Below, in pieces: positions 24,476 through 36,211 of a stretch of DNA of 64,000 nucleotides. The notes under the pieces were generated by a model, which worked only from the letters and a program-made list of their open reading frames with translations, had not been told where the DNA came from and did not search any database. The translations under genes were made by a program, and so were the position numbers. Positions within the stretch are counted from its first letter, which is position 1, and each line of letters begins with the position of its first letter. The stretch is from contig JAILWY010000010.1 in NCBI GenBank assembly GCA_022113835.1, forward strand, positions 5,295,501 through 5,359,500. Direction: 5' to 3'. Source of the stretch: Atopsyche davidsoni. Lineage: Eukaryota; Arthropoda; Insecta; Trichoptera; Hydrobiosidae.

Positions 24476-27400
24476 ACAAGAGCCTAAAGATTAGAAACAA
24501 CACATATCTGCAAATATGTACCAAAAAGTCAGCCTCCAGCTTTCAAGCGTGCAAGATATTTTTTATTAAAATTAAAAAATTTCTCAGAAGGTTTCGCCGG
24601 ATTAGAGTGTTGATAAATTATATATGTAATTATTTAAACCACAAAAACTGATGACGCTTTGTGTAACCATTTTCTGGTTATCCCGGATCGGTTGTATACG
24701 CGTACCTCGGCATTAGTCTCGAACACGTGGCGAGAGCCTAAAACTCAGAATCTAAGTATAACACACAAGAATACAGAGATTTTCAGCACGGCTTGAACGG
24801 TTCGCGGTGTAGTGACAAGTTTATGACGCATCCGAGATAAGATAAGGTGGAATGGCTGGAGATTGCTTCCTTCGGCATTTAACGGAGAGTTTTGGCAAAA
24901 TCAAAATGGCCCCGGATCCGGGTGAAGGTTCGGGGAGCCGGAAACTGCTGCCGGGAGAGCCGGGCCGGAATGGAGATACGACTCCCCGCACGGCTGGGCT
25001 AATGAACCCTGCACCGAGATTGCAATTTAGAAATAACCGTCAAAACACAAAACAAATTCGAAAAGTTCGCCTAGGGAGGCTCGTTTAGTGAATGACGCAT
25101 TGTTCTTGAAAGAAATATCACAATCAAATTTGAAGGCTCTCATAACACCCTGGTTCATGTTTGTGATTTCAGGTGACCGTTTGAAATAATAATAGAACCA
25201 TCCATGTTTTATGAACAATCAGAAATCGTTTTCATTAATAGTGTGAATGCAAAATGATTGCTTTTTTCATAATAACCATGTTTTATAAATAATAAACATC
25301 GACTCTTTTGGAGCCGCGATAACTCTTATGCGTAAACAGTGTTAAACTACAAATATTTTACGACTTTTCTCTGTTTCACATTGTGTTCTATCGTCAACTT
25401 GTATTTAAAATAACGGGTAATGCATATGGTTATAGATTGTGGCTCTAAGTGTTTAGCAGTATTTATTGATGCAAGGTACACTGCTGGCTGAAAATACGAT
25501 TAAATATACAATCAAATCACTTCTAGCCACCGATGATAAATATTTTCTAACTGAAAAAAGAAACTACCTGCTGCATAGTTACTACACATTAACAGCTGGG
25601 TTGCGGTGGATATTTATAACGATAAAGTGAAGCGATAACACAAGTTAAGCATTTTTAAATGGCCACGATAAAAAGACACCTAATAGCATAGTAAAACCAT
25701 ATCTCACAGCATGCTTACGAAACACAGTAAAAATGTGAATAGTAAAAATCTCAAAATAAAAACTAGAAAAATCAGCAATTCAACTTAAAACATACTCAAT
25801 AATCATGTTAAATTTTTGTTAGGGTGCAAGATCTCAGTGGTGACTACTACTTAGTAAACACATTTTTTGCGTGTATTAAAATGCATCATTATCTAGAATA
25901 ATTTATTGACTTTCACTTTTCTCAGTTCGCGCTCAGTGCCAATATATGTCACTACTATCAATTTCATGATGGAGTCATCGAGTATCTGTCCATATGTGTA
26001 GATTTCAGCATGAAACGCCGTCACCCTGATCGACGATCTATTCTCGAATTACAAGAGAACATAGATAAAGTCTAAGCAATCAATCATTTCAAACCTGGCT
26101 TTATAGATCTTTATTTTGCCAAGGTATGTATACGTATTTTGCTTCAACAGGTTGAAGGCTCGGCGTTAGCTCAAAAAACGAATTTATTATGAGCATTCGC
26201 TTCAAAAGCAGATAATATCTAAAAATAACTGTATATTTACTAACACATATATTATTTGCGTGTGTCGTGTTTGCTTATTTATATGAAGATCATGCCTCCC
26301 TTTGGCGCACAAGAACATGTTCCGGCTGATACGGAGGCCGACATTACTTATCAAGTTGTCGTTTTTTGGTTTGATGACAACGGTTTTTTCGAATATGCGG
26401 TTTTCATATCAGCCTTGCTGCATACGCCATTAACATCAGTGATATTATCGCAAATGTTGTGTGGCTTCGGAGTTCTGCTTAACACGTGTTTGTAAGAAAA
26501 CAGAACGTTTCATGCCAATACTGAGCAGGCGGGATAAGATTCTGACGTAAATCTTGTATATGTTCTAATAATGCTGGATTTTTTTCTAAACTACTCTTGC
26601 TTATCAACAAGGAAATTTGATATATTGTATGAATCTTGTGATTGCTATTCTTAGAATAAATTTTGTGATTGAAGAATTTCAACTCTTCAAAATTCTTAAA
26701 AATCGCTTGTTTGTCAAAGTTAAAATTATCCCCCTAAATATTGTTTTGATTTATTTTAATTGCGTAAATATGAAAGTTTACTTTATTGCAAAAAAATAAA
26801 ATATCACATGCATGTATTTCAAGACATATTTGAAAATCAACTTATCTATTTTTAAAAGAAAAATAAACATTTAGGTAATGCCTAATTTATGGCGGTGATT
26901 CATGTGATTATTTCATTTATAGTCCCTAAGTCTACTCATTCACAAACAGCGGTGCGTCACGAGTTTGAAATAAATGCAGTCACTGTTTAAAATCTATATT
27001 TTGTGAGAGATTTATTTTAATAATATTTTCAGTAACCATTGCTACCCTTGCGGCTCTCTGGCCAGGAGTGTAGTCACTGAAGTTCTCTTAAGCCTTTGCA
27101 AACAGCGGCTAAGCCTTGAGTCAAAAGCGGCTCATAGACATTACCAAGTAATAAATCTCATCTCAATATTTATACCAACGCTAACCAATAACTCTAATTA
27201 AATCTCAGTTTAATAATGTCAACGTGAAAGGTTGGCGAAACCGATCACCAATAAAACATTACATGTGGAAAAATCACAAAAGAATTATATTTCAAATTTT
27301 ATAATTATATTTGACAATACAGCGTAGACAATGCTGTATTCTCAGAAAAGAGACCAGCACCTCCTTGGATTTTTATTTGATCTATCAATATAAATATTTT

Positions 27401-30380
27401 TCTTAATTCTTAATTATATGTTCAAGCTCGCTTTATTGAAAATAATGCAAAATTTTGCTACGTATAGTGTCCAATTAAATTCTATTCACTGACTTCAATA
27501 TGCAATGTAAACTCAGCCAAATGCATTCGGTAGAAATCATTTTTACAGCAAAACTTAATCAGTTGATTACTCCACTGTAATTTATATTTATTCAGGTTTG
27601 TAAAACATCATTATTTGTGATACATACTATTGATCTAAATTAACCGTTTAAAAATAACACTTATAAATATAATTCATAGATACGATCTATTACTTTATGA
27701 GCAGAGATTTTTAAAGATACGCGCATAATACGTTATTAATTCAAGAAGATTTGCAATACGATGTCTTATTTTTTTTATAAAAAACATTAATTTGTTTAAA
27801 TATATATAACAACTTGGTTAACTGTTTACAATTAATCATGACTAAATATAAACGTATTATTTTGTATTACTTTTTTAAATAAACTAAAGCTTTATTGTAT
27901 ATGAGTGCTTTTTATCCCATTATCGTTCTTTAACCTGATGAAATAAAAGTATGAAATTCATTGTAAATTTAATTTAAATTTAATTATGCTATATTAAAAC
28001 ACCGAGAAAACCTTTAAAAAGTTTCTATAATATAAGTTAATGAAATCTCTACAAAAAAGCTCTCCCTGTCACTGAGAGAGCTTCTCGGTTTAATTTATAT
28101 TCAAACAAACTTATAAATATATATATTTCTAGTTTTGAACGAATGGCTCACATTTACATTTACAGAGCGCATTTTGAAGCATTCGAAAGACCGGATAGTC
28201 TCAGCGGGTGAGTGCAAAAACGCACAGGTAGCTCGGCTCCAGTTTACCTGGTGGTCGGCCGGCGAGCTGCACTCACGCCGTGTCCTTTCGCCACTATCTG
28301 CCTTTGGTGCTCTCTCCAGTTTGTGTGAATGACATTCTTGCAGTGTTCCTTTATTCGAGAATTTCCTGTGGCTGACTCGCCAGATAAAGGTGTCCGTGAG
28401 TGGTCCTGTGCTTTGTAGATTATGAGCTACATAACTTATACTATGGCTGCTCTAAATAATGCTATTGCTCGAAGTATGCGTGTTCTGGCCGCGGACGTCA
28501 AAAACACCGAATTTGGATGGCGGTTACATGTATTAACACGTAATCTCTATTCATAAGAAATATTTCGTTACTTATGTAAATAGTTAAAAGCACAAAGTAT
28601 TTTTTATAGAGTTTTAAGAATTCAATTTTTACTCGTCCAAAGCTAATACAAGATACGCTTTGGTCGGTATAAACAACAAAAATAATACGATTTTCTTCCT
28701 TATTAATGATAAAATATGAGGTTTATTTATCTACAAATCTGCATTCATTCCAAGATGTAGACTCGTGTAAAATAATATTATTATTTCCCTTGGTATCTGG
28801 AGTATTCAGTAGATGGTTTATTTATTTTTTTGTTTTACTTCTATCTAATCAAAGCTTTTATTTATTATTTTAAATAAAATCGTTATTCTAAAATATGTAA
28901 AACAAATAACATTACGTTTTATTTGTTAAATAATTATTTAGTGAATCCATTTAATTTAATAGATTTTCTCCCGGTTTACTTAACAAGCTGATACAAAGCT
29001 ATAATAAACAGTCTAGAATATAAACAAATATACTAACCAGCCAACAACTCCCAACTACCAAACGGTGATTACCCAACAGCAGCCCCTAAAACTGTAAATA
29101 ACACAAGAGAACACTATTGGTTAATTACCGTTAAATTGTCGGTTGTATCGCAACGTGTGTAGGCTGATCAAAGCACACCACGTAAAGTCATTATCTGTCA
29201 TAAATTGCCAGCCCGTCGCAAAACCCATCGGAAGTTCATCCCCCGCCCCCCGCCGCGTAATGAAACAAGCTGCCACAGTGCAGTAATGGACATTAGTGGT
29301 CAGTCGCGTGACTGGATTGCCTCGAGGCGCATTTGTCGGATGCCGACCGGGATAACCGAATTTCAGACAGTTTCACTCGATCGAAAGCCTTTGTGCCACT
29401 AATATGCACGCCCGCGTTTGGCGCACAGGGTGTTTAAACTTTCAGCTAAACGTTTTATTCACTGAAAATACTCGTAGAACGTTTTATAATTGTACCATCA
29501 ATATTTTACGTGTTTGTATAATATTTTAGTATTGCTTTTATACAAATGAAATTTAATTATAAATTAGTAAAAAAAATAGTATTTCGAATCGAATCTTACG
29601 CTATCGCAATTGGCTGTACTTTGATGCTCACTTTTCAGGAGATTACAAACATTGATATTCATACATGTTGTTTGGGTATGGTGAATTACAAATTAAACTT
29701 GTTTGGTGTGAATATCTCACCGAAGCCTTTATGCGAAATTTCTTGACTCTTTTGAAATAATATTGCCATTGAGGCTTTTTTTGAATGGTGCAGCTTTTGA
29801 AAACAGGCTCGGATAACTCAATAATGATATACTTAGTGTACGCGGAGGTACAACCGTCTGAGATATTACAAAGAATGCTGGTATGGTGGACCCTTTCGTG
29901 TTACGAAGGTTTTATCAGACTGAATATTAATTTAGAATATAAAGATCCAATGTGCTTCAAGTACAGGGGTAGTTCTATTATACAAACTTGAAAGTCAGGT
30001 TTACTTAGAATTATATTATTTGGCAAATATTTGGTGCAATTCAAACATCAGTATCAATTTCCACTCAAAATCTCTTACTCATAAAAACTTGCTTATCGAG
30101 CAAGTTTCTATAAACTTATCCAGGTGCTTGAATCGCAGCGATTCGCAATCAATGGTTTTACATTAAATGTTATTATTATATGTGAAATTAAACACACACA
30201 TATAAATGTATTTGTAATAAGATGTACTGTTTAAATTTTCCGTTATATGGTAACCGTAACAACCCTATATTTTATTATATATTATGTAAAAAAACTTGGC
30301 TTATCTATTTCAATATTTGACCGTGACATTTTTCAAATCCATCAATAATATGTCGGATCAATTTTGAGAGATGTTCACTT
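24476..30380. other. AT-rich non-coding stretch with three GC-rich islands
   Basis: No gene recognised. GC-rich islands lie at about 24840-25080, 28130-28520 and 29200-29430. The middle island holds a micro-exon candidate at 28166-28207. Other ORFs here are short and unremarkable. Confidence 0.4.
28166..28207 (+). CDS. Possible 42-nt micro-exon
   Basis: ACATTTACATTTACAG precedes and GTGAGTGC follows a 42-nt block. In one frame (starting after the first base) it reads AHFEAFERPDSLSG without a stop; the other frame tested has an early stop. A length divisible by three would allow it to be a cassette exon, in the same strand as the exon at 18957. No protein family is recognised. A chance coincidence of splice-like sites is quite possible. 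Confidence 0.2.
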
Positions 30381-30759
30381 CGAGCATTTTATTGTGCAAT
30401 CAGTTTGAGTGCGACTCAAAGACACCGTCGTCTGGCACAATCGATGTACTCTCCAGGGAAACTGCATTGGCGTCGGGTCTCTCGCAATATGCAGACAAAA
30501 CGCGCATTACAATGTTGCGAGAATGTTGACGTCCCGTCAGAGCGGGTAGGGTCCCGTGTCGCAGGAGCTCGGGCGCGCCGGTTCGGGGAAGGACCGCCGC
30601 CGCAGGTGATTGGCGCGCGCGAGGGACGCGCCTGCGATCCAAATTGAATTTGCCGCCGCGCGGTGGACGCGAGAGGCCTCTATGGGTAAAAATAGTTTCG
30701 GTCGATGTGCGCGGCGCGGCGCTGCGCGGCCCGGCTGCGCGGGGCGCGGGGCGCGGCGC

Positions 30760-30814
30760 GGGGAGGGCGCGGGGAGGGCGCGGGGAGGGCGCGGGGAGGG
30801 CGCGGGGAGGGCGC
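30760..30814. repeat. 11-bp G-rich minisatellite
   Basis: Five perfect tandem copies of GGGGAGGGCGC inside a CpG-dense block about 240 bp upstream of a splice donor. The + strand carries serial runs of three or four G, so it could form a G-quadruplex near a putative transcription start. Confidence 0.95.
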
Positions 30815-31240
30815 GAGTCCCCCCGCGGGGCGCGCCGTCTATTCATAAATGCGTCACATTGCTGCCAGTGCCGGCGTCGGGTGCGTTTCTCTCCGCGGCG
30901 GCCCGAGCTGCCGCAGTGCTGTGAAAATGGACCTTTTTGTAAATGGCGTGCGGGCAAGCGCTCTGCCGGACTCGCGCGGATCGGGAAGTGCACCACGGCG
31001 GAAGCGCGCCGCAACGCCAGCGCCCGGGAGTGACACGTGTGCGAGGACCGGACGTAAGTTCCCCAGATAGCGTTTATCTCCCGGTAGCCGGACGCGGGAC
31101 GAGAGGCGTGGCGATCGCGGCGCCTGTTTATATTTAGTGCGCGAGGCGCCGCCCGCCGCCTCCCGTGCCGTCCCGACTAGCTCCAAACCTTTCCTTCCGA
31201 TCGATAGCGTCTCGCTCCCGAGGCGCTCGATCTTCCCCCC

Positions 31241-31435
31241 GTGGTAAACTATTATCTGTCATTAAAGAAAAAATAATAATGCAACTTCCGAAGAGAGTTT
31301 CCGCTGTGGCCGGAAGTTCCCTGAAAGTGCATCGTGAAAAGTTAAACTCCGTCCATGCCGCGCCGGTTGCGCGCTCGTCAGGCGTGGCGCGCCAGTGGCG
31401 ACAGGATATTTCATTAAAGGATCATAGTTTACCAC
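31241..31435. repeat. 195-bp segment bounded by 12-bp inverted repeats
   Basis: GTGGTAAACTAT at 31241-31252 is exactly complementary to ATAGTTTACCAC at 31424-31435. No target-site duplication is visible, so this may be a MITE relic or a chance/regulatory palindrome in the leader domain. Confidence 0.5.
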
Positions 31436-31586
31436 AGGACGTAGAATGGCTTCCATAATTTAATACTTCCGTAGCGATTTACTCATCTTTCCATTTCGCT
31501 TCCCGCGTTCTGCCCGACTTCCCCGGACGCTCCGCGTTTGTATTCCACGCTCTCCCGCTCCGTCGGTGTCTATGGTAAATAAATTC

Positions 31587-31678
31587 ATCACTGTGGAACG
31601 TGCAACAGTATCTATAATAGAGAAAAAGCTCACAGTATTTCTAGCACGCCCTATTCTACCCACGTTTTCCACAGTGAT
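31587..31678 (+). other. Long hairpin in the candidate leader upstream of the 31753 donor
   Basis: ATCACTGTGGAACGTG (31587-31602) pairs with CACGTTTTCCACAGTGAT (31661-31678), giving about 16 pairs with a two-base bulge and a 58-base loop. It lies within 80 bases of a strong splice donor and would sit in the RNA leader if the region is transcribed. Confidence 0.45.
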
Positions 31679-31704
31679 AGTTTGATTTTCGAGACACCTT
31701 TTAA

Positions 31705-31753
31705 ATGTTGAAATTGCGCGACTCGCTTTTCGTTGCGCTAACAGAATTTGAAG
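31705..31753 (+). other. Candidate 5' exon end with short open frame before a consensus donor
   Basis: An ATG at 31705 opens 16 codons (MLKLRDSLFVALTEFE) and one further base, then GAAG|GTAAGTG. The exon start is not defined and would lie upstream, within the GC-rich domain. The ATG context is weak. It could be the first coding exon of an unseen + strand gene or simply a leader exon with an upstream ATG. Confidence 0.3.
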
Positions 31754-34700
31754 GTAAGTGATCTGTCGGCACTCTCTGCGTTGCGACGGTGTTTGTTGAG
31801 AATGTATATTGTTGATACTGTTTGTTTGTTAAACTTGCGCCGGCTTCTGTTCTTGTTTACGCTCGGATCTGCGATGTTTGCGCCTTGTGCCGCGATGTGA
31901 CAAACAGCCTGAGGAATGTCGCCTCCGCCCAGCGAGGACCGGCTGCGCGTTTCTACGGGCGGACTTTCATGCTGTTTCAATTATAATAACTTTGATGCAT
32001 TCCTTTTTGTATTCTTCTGCCAAATGGAGACCCTGTTGAATTTTTAATTATTTTGTGTTCAGAATGCGTACTCACTACATGTACATATTATTTATTGTGT
32101 GAAAAATCGGTTTTATTGTATTTTAGTGAGAACGATTCCACTGTACATAAAATATTTCATTTCAACATAATTCAAATAAAATGTTTTTTTTATTTTTATC
32201 GAAGTTAAAACTATACAATTATCAGTTAAAGCGTATATTCTGTAAATTAATCTAAGTACCGAAGGGGAAAACATGCTGGTAGCCATTCGGCTATTTCGTG
32301 TATATATGTAAAAAAAGTCACCAGCTCTAAATTTACCAGGTTAAATAATTTCGTATACACGGAAAATCGTGCAAAAAGTAGATAAAACTGTTGATAACTA
32401 ACGGTCCACCCGTTAGTTACGGACTAATGGACATGTGTGCGCTCACGCCGACCAGCTCCGAGCGCTTCTCGGAGAGCCCACGCCTACATCCTGCCCGGTG
32501 TCACCCGGAGCGGCAGAAAGCTCGCGACACCGCGGCGGCGAGAGCAGCTCGGCTCCCGGGCGGCGGGCGGGAGCGAAGGTCGATGATTCATCACACCTTC
32601 CTCCAATTAAGGAAGATGCGCGACTAGATCTCGCGCCGACGGCTCCCGTTCGACCGCGGCAGGGGCGCGTCTAAAAAAAGATACCTGAGGACGGAAGGTA
32701 CCCACGCCGGAGCGGCGCGGCGAGGCGCTGGCGCACCGCGAGCGACGGATACCTGGCCAGGCTGCAAGGGCCGCGCGGTCGTTGACTCGCGCCGAGGACG
32801 CGGCTTCTCGGAATCCTCGCTCCTGGCGCACACTTGTTGATCGTCCTGGCCGCCGCCCCTGCCGGCCCTCCGCCGCGTGGCGCCAAAATACCTACCGCGT
32901 CATCGCGTCCTGCTCCGTGCCGCGGCGGGAGCGAATTCTACTTCACACTATCATAGCAGCACTGAAATATAATGAATACGCATTTTATTTACATCTTTGA
33001 TCAAAACTCACGCGATCTCTATTGAACTGTCAGTAATTGTTTTAATTATTAAAATTTGTGCGTGAAATGTCATTGCCGAATTCATTGCATAATGAATACT
33101 GGTCATACTCTTACGAATTCCATGTATTTGTATTCTCCTTGAACATTGTTGAGACTTGAATAAGTGGAATGACACGCAATCCGCTATTCGTAAAGGAATT
33201 TTATTGCATTGTTAATATTTCTTTAAACGTTCTGTTGTATAAGTTTTAACACAATTAATTCTTGTGTTATTTGATTTGAAGATCTATTTTTATCGCTAGC
33301 TATTAGAAAAGCAACATCTCAGTTGTCACATCTCAGTTTAAATATGCACGATCGTGGTCAACTCGGTTATGATTTGTTACTCTCGTGCAGTGAATTCCGC
33401 TCTACAGTGGGCGAAGAGAAGCTTCGTGATTTACATTATGCTAAAATCATAATAGAGTAACTGACCCTATCTATTGATATAGATTTGTGGCGATGCGCAC
33501 GACTGAGTCCAGAAATCTCAAGCACTTGCCGCTCAACGCTCTAAAATAATCAAACATAATTTATATACCGGCTCATATTGATTATCTATTACGCAAAATG
33601 TATTAAACATACATCCGATATCGCCAACTAGTAAATGCAAAATAAATACATGTTTTATATTTTATCTTTTCAATTTGTTTAATGTTTGCTTCAATATGCT
33701 GACTTGACCCTTCGTTCAATATAATAAATGTAGCCACTGACGCACTGCATCCCATTATCTAACAGCTGCAGTATTATTTGCTTATTTAACTGTAGATTCG
33801 TTATACTGATCATGTTTAAAAATATTTTACATACTTGTTGTTTATAAAAGAAAATTACTGTAATGTGTCATAGAAATCTTTACATTATAGCGTTATTTCT
33901 TGTGGTCCGTTCCGTTACTATTGAACTGTAAAACAATGAGAGCGCGCAGGCGAATTTAATATAGTCTGGTTCGATCGTAAGCATCATTCGACATGTGATA
34001 TCGTATTTTTTTTAGTTTTGTCTATTGGATGATGGTCGAACTCTATGATATTGCGCACTTGTTGCTCGCGGCCTCTGGACGAAGGCGAGCTCGCCGATAG
34101 TGACCCTCTCGTCCCGGGCAGCAGCGGAGAGAGCTCGTCTCGTGCCTCAGCCTTTTCCTGTGCAGAAAATCATTAGAGCGTAATAGTAAGTCTGCCCGTC
34201 TCACTCGGGCGACTGCGAAGTTCCGAAGTAAATTGAATCAATTATCGGCTTTTAATCGAGAGCCGACGAAAGCCAGCGCTTAATGGCTCAGCGAGGAAAA
34301 AAACTTTTCTAATTCGAAGAATTTAATCCACAATTGATACGATAGTATTTGCTCGGTGTTGTTTAATTGCATTGAACCCTTGACATTTTCAATTAAGCCT
34401 GATCGATTCGGTCGTCAATTATTTTCAAAAATATTTTTCTTAGTAATTAAAAGGGGTGTGCGGTTTTACATTCAACCGAATATTAGATTTTTCATCACTC
34501 GACACTTCACTTTTCACTTCAAGGGGATGTGGGAATAGCTAAAATAAAATTCTGGACCATCAACTCAATATAATAATAATATTTTAGTACACACTATTAG
34601 CGGTCGAGTAGGTATCACGAAATACCAAACTGACTTCGGAATTCAATCCGCATCACATTTGAACAATAATACCGTAATTCATAGTTTACTAGAAGAGCCG

Positions 34701-35954
34701 GACGGACTCCTCTTATTTGAAAAGGATACTTCCTTACGGTAGGATTGCGCCGCTCAGATATACCATCTTATCATATTTAAAATGGAGGCGAGGCTGCCGA
34801 GCGACAAACAAAAAGCCCTCGCCGCCGGCCCTAGCGTGCCGGGCCGCGACGCGCCGCTCGTTTCAATGCTACGGGCGCGGCGCGGGCGGCGCGTCGGATT
34901 CCAGCGCGGGGGTCAACGCGCCCCGCGGCCCGCGCACTTTTCTATTTTCACCGTCTCGCAGGAACCCTCGTCTGCCGTGCAGCCTGCGCGCTGGCGACCG
35001 CCCGAGCGACTCCTTGCGGCTATATTTAAACGGAAGGATCGTAACCGCTCTCCGCGCGCTCGACGCAGTTACCATTTCACTATCGAGTGCGGCGAGAGGG
35101 CGACGATCCACTCGGACTCGACTGTCGATCCGCTTCCTCGATAAACCGCCACCGGAGCTATGCGCGAAGCGTGAATCGGTAACGCGATTTTTCGGGGTGA
35201 TGCGCTCCCCCCTTTTGTGAATAAGCGCAGGGGTAACACCCCTATATCGCGCCGTCTGCACGAAAAAAAAACACGCTAAGCCGAACGACTCGCCGAAAAT
35301 GCCACTCGGAGTTGCGGGTAAACTGCAGTCGGAAGGTTCATTCACATCGGCCGGACCGGACGTACCGAGGAAAGATGCGGATGTATTCATTACTCAGCGA
35401 GCGGATTAAAATAATACACCCTGATCGGAGGAAGGCCTGGGCCGCGGGGAGTCACAATGTCGCCCCATTCACCGCGGCCAGGTGGCGCGCGGCTCGACGG
35501 CTGCGGCGGTGTTTACTAGCCCCTGAGACTACACTCTGCTTGCTCGTTTGTGTATTCTAATATTTACAAAACTGTTTTGCTAAAACTTACAAAAATTGTA
35601 GCGAATGAATGTCTCGCCGATGCGAATTGCAAACGAGCCCCGATATAACGATCGAATAGCCCGCATGCGTCTGTATCGCCCCTGCCTCGACTTGGCGGAC
35701 AGTTGGCGCGAATAGTCTTCTGCGGAAGCGAGCGGTGCGAAGTGGGCGCCTGGAGCACGGAGCCGGGATTGTCCCAGGTCGCGCGGCGCCTGTCCTGCGC
35801 GACTAAAGACGCTGTTCCGTTCCAGCGGGGACTCGCAGCCTTGGCGGGCGCCGACCTTCGCGCGGCGGGCCCCGCATTCCTGCCGACCTGCGCTCGCAAA
35901 CGAGTCCGGCGAATTCGTTGCCCTCGCCCGCCGCGCCGTCTGCCCGCGGCCCTC

Positions 35955-36211
35955 AGTGCGCCCTCAGTGTAGTGTCCGGAGCCGAATGCTCCGTGTCCCC
36001 GGGTGCGGTGTGAGCTCCCTGTGTCAGATATCCGTGCTCGGTCGATCTCCGAGGGAGTGACAGGTTGTGTGCTATAATGGCTATCCGCTCTGCGTCTCGT
36101 TTTTTTGAAATGTTCTCGAAAAACGGGACGCAATGAAAAGGCGCTGTGAAAGTGTGTCGCAAATGTAAAGCGTGTGCCATCGAGGCATCGGTCACGAAAA
36201 CTCACGACCAG
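35955..36211 (+). other. Candidate non-coding leader exon
   Basis: The start is guessed from two TCAGTG initiator-like motifs (35953 and 35964); the end is a good donor, CCAG|GTATGT. The segment contains several short upstream ORFs, for example ATG at 36077 to a stop at 36136, and no ORF running into the donor with protein character, so it reads as a 5' untranslated exon. Composition falls sharply to AT-rich just after the donor, as expected at an exon-intron border. Confidence 0.4.

Larger units (their letters stand above)
30380..36211 (+). promoter_or_regulatory. GC-rich promoter and leader-exon domain, direction inferred as +
   Basis: Blocks at 30400-31240, 32400-32940, 34040-34180, 34770-35180 and 35440-36080 are GC-rich and CpG-dense, separated by AT-rich gaps. 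Good + strand splice donors occur at 31053/31054 (GGAC|GTAAGT), 31753/31754 (GAAG|GTAAGT) and 36211/36212 (CCAG|GTATGT). Initiator-like TCAGT motifs occur at 30399, 35953 and 35964. ORFs up to 213 codons lie here on both strands but are Arg/Ala/Pro/Gly-rich with no domain, so they are taken as compositional. The pattern suggests several alternative transcription starts of one + strand gene whose body is not seen. Minus-strand promoter activity cannot be excluded: ATTTTT|GTAAGT occurs on that strand at about 35590. Confidence 0.45.

Noticed and set aside
30400..31186. ORFs up to 204 codons in the first promoter-like block
   Set aside because: Compositional, mutually overlapping on both strands, no domain.
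34717..36205. ORFs of 167, 173 and 213 codons
   Set aside because: Arg/Ala/Pro-rich, antisense to each other and to the candidate leader exon, no recognisable family.
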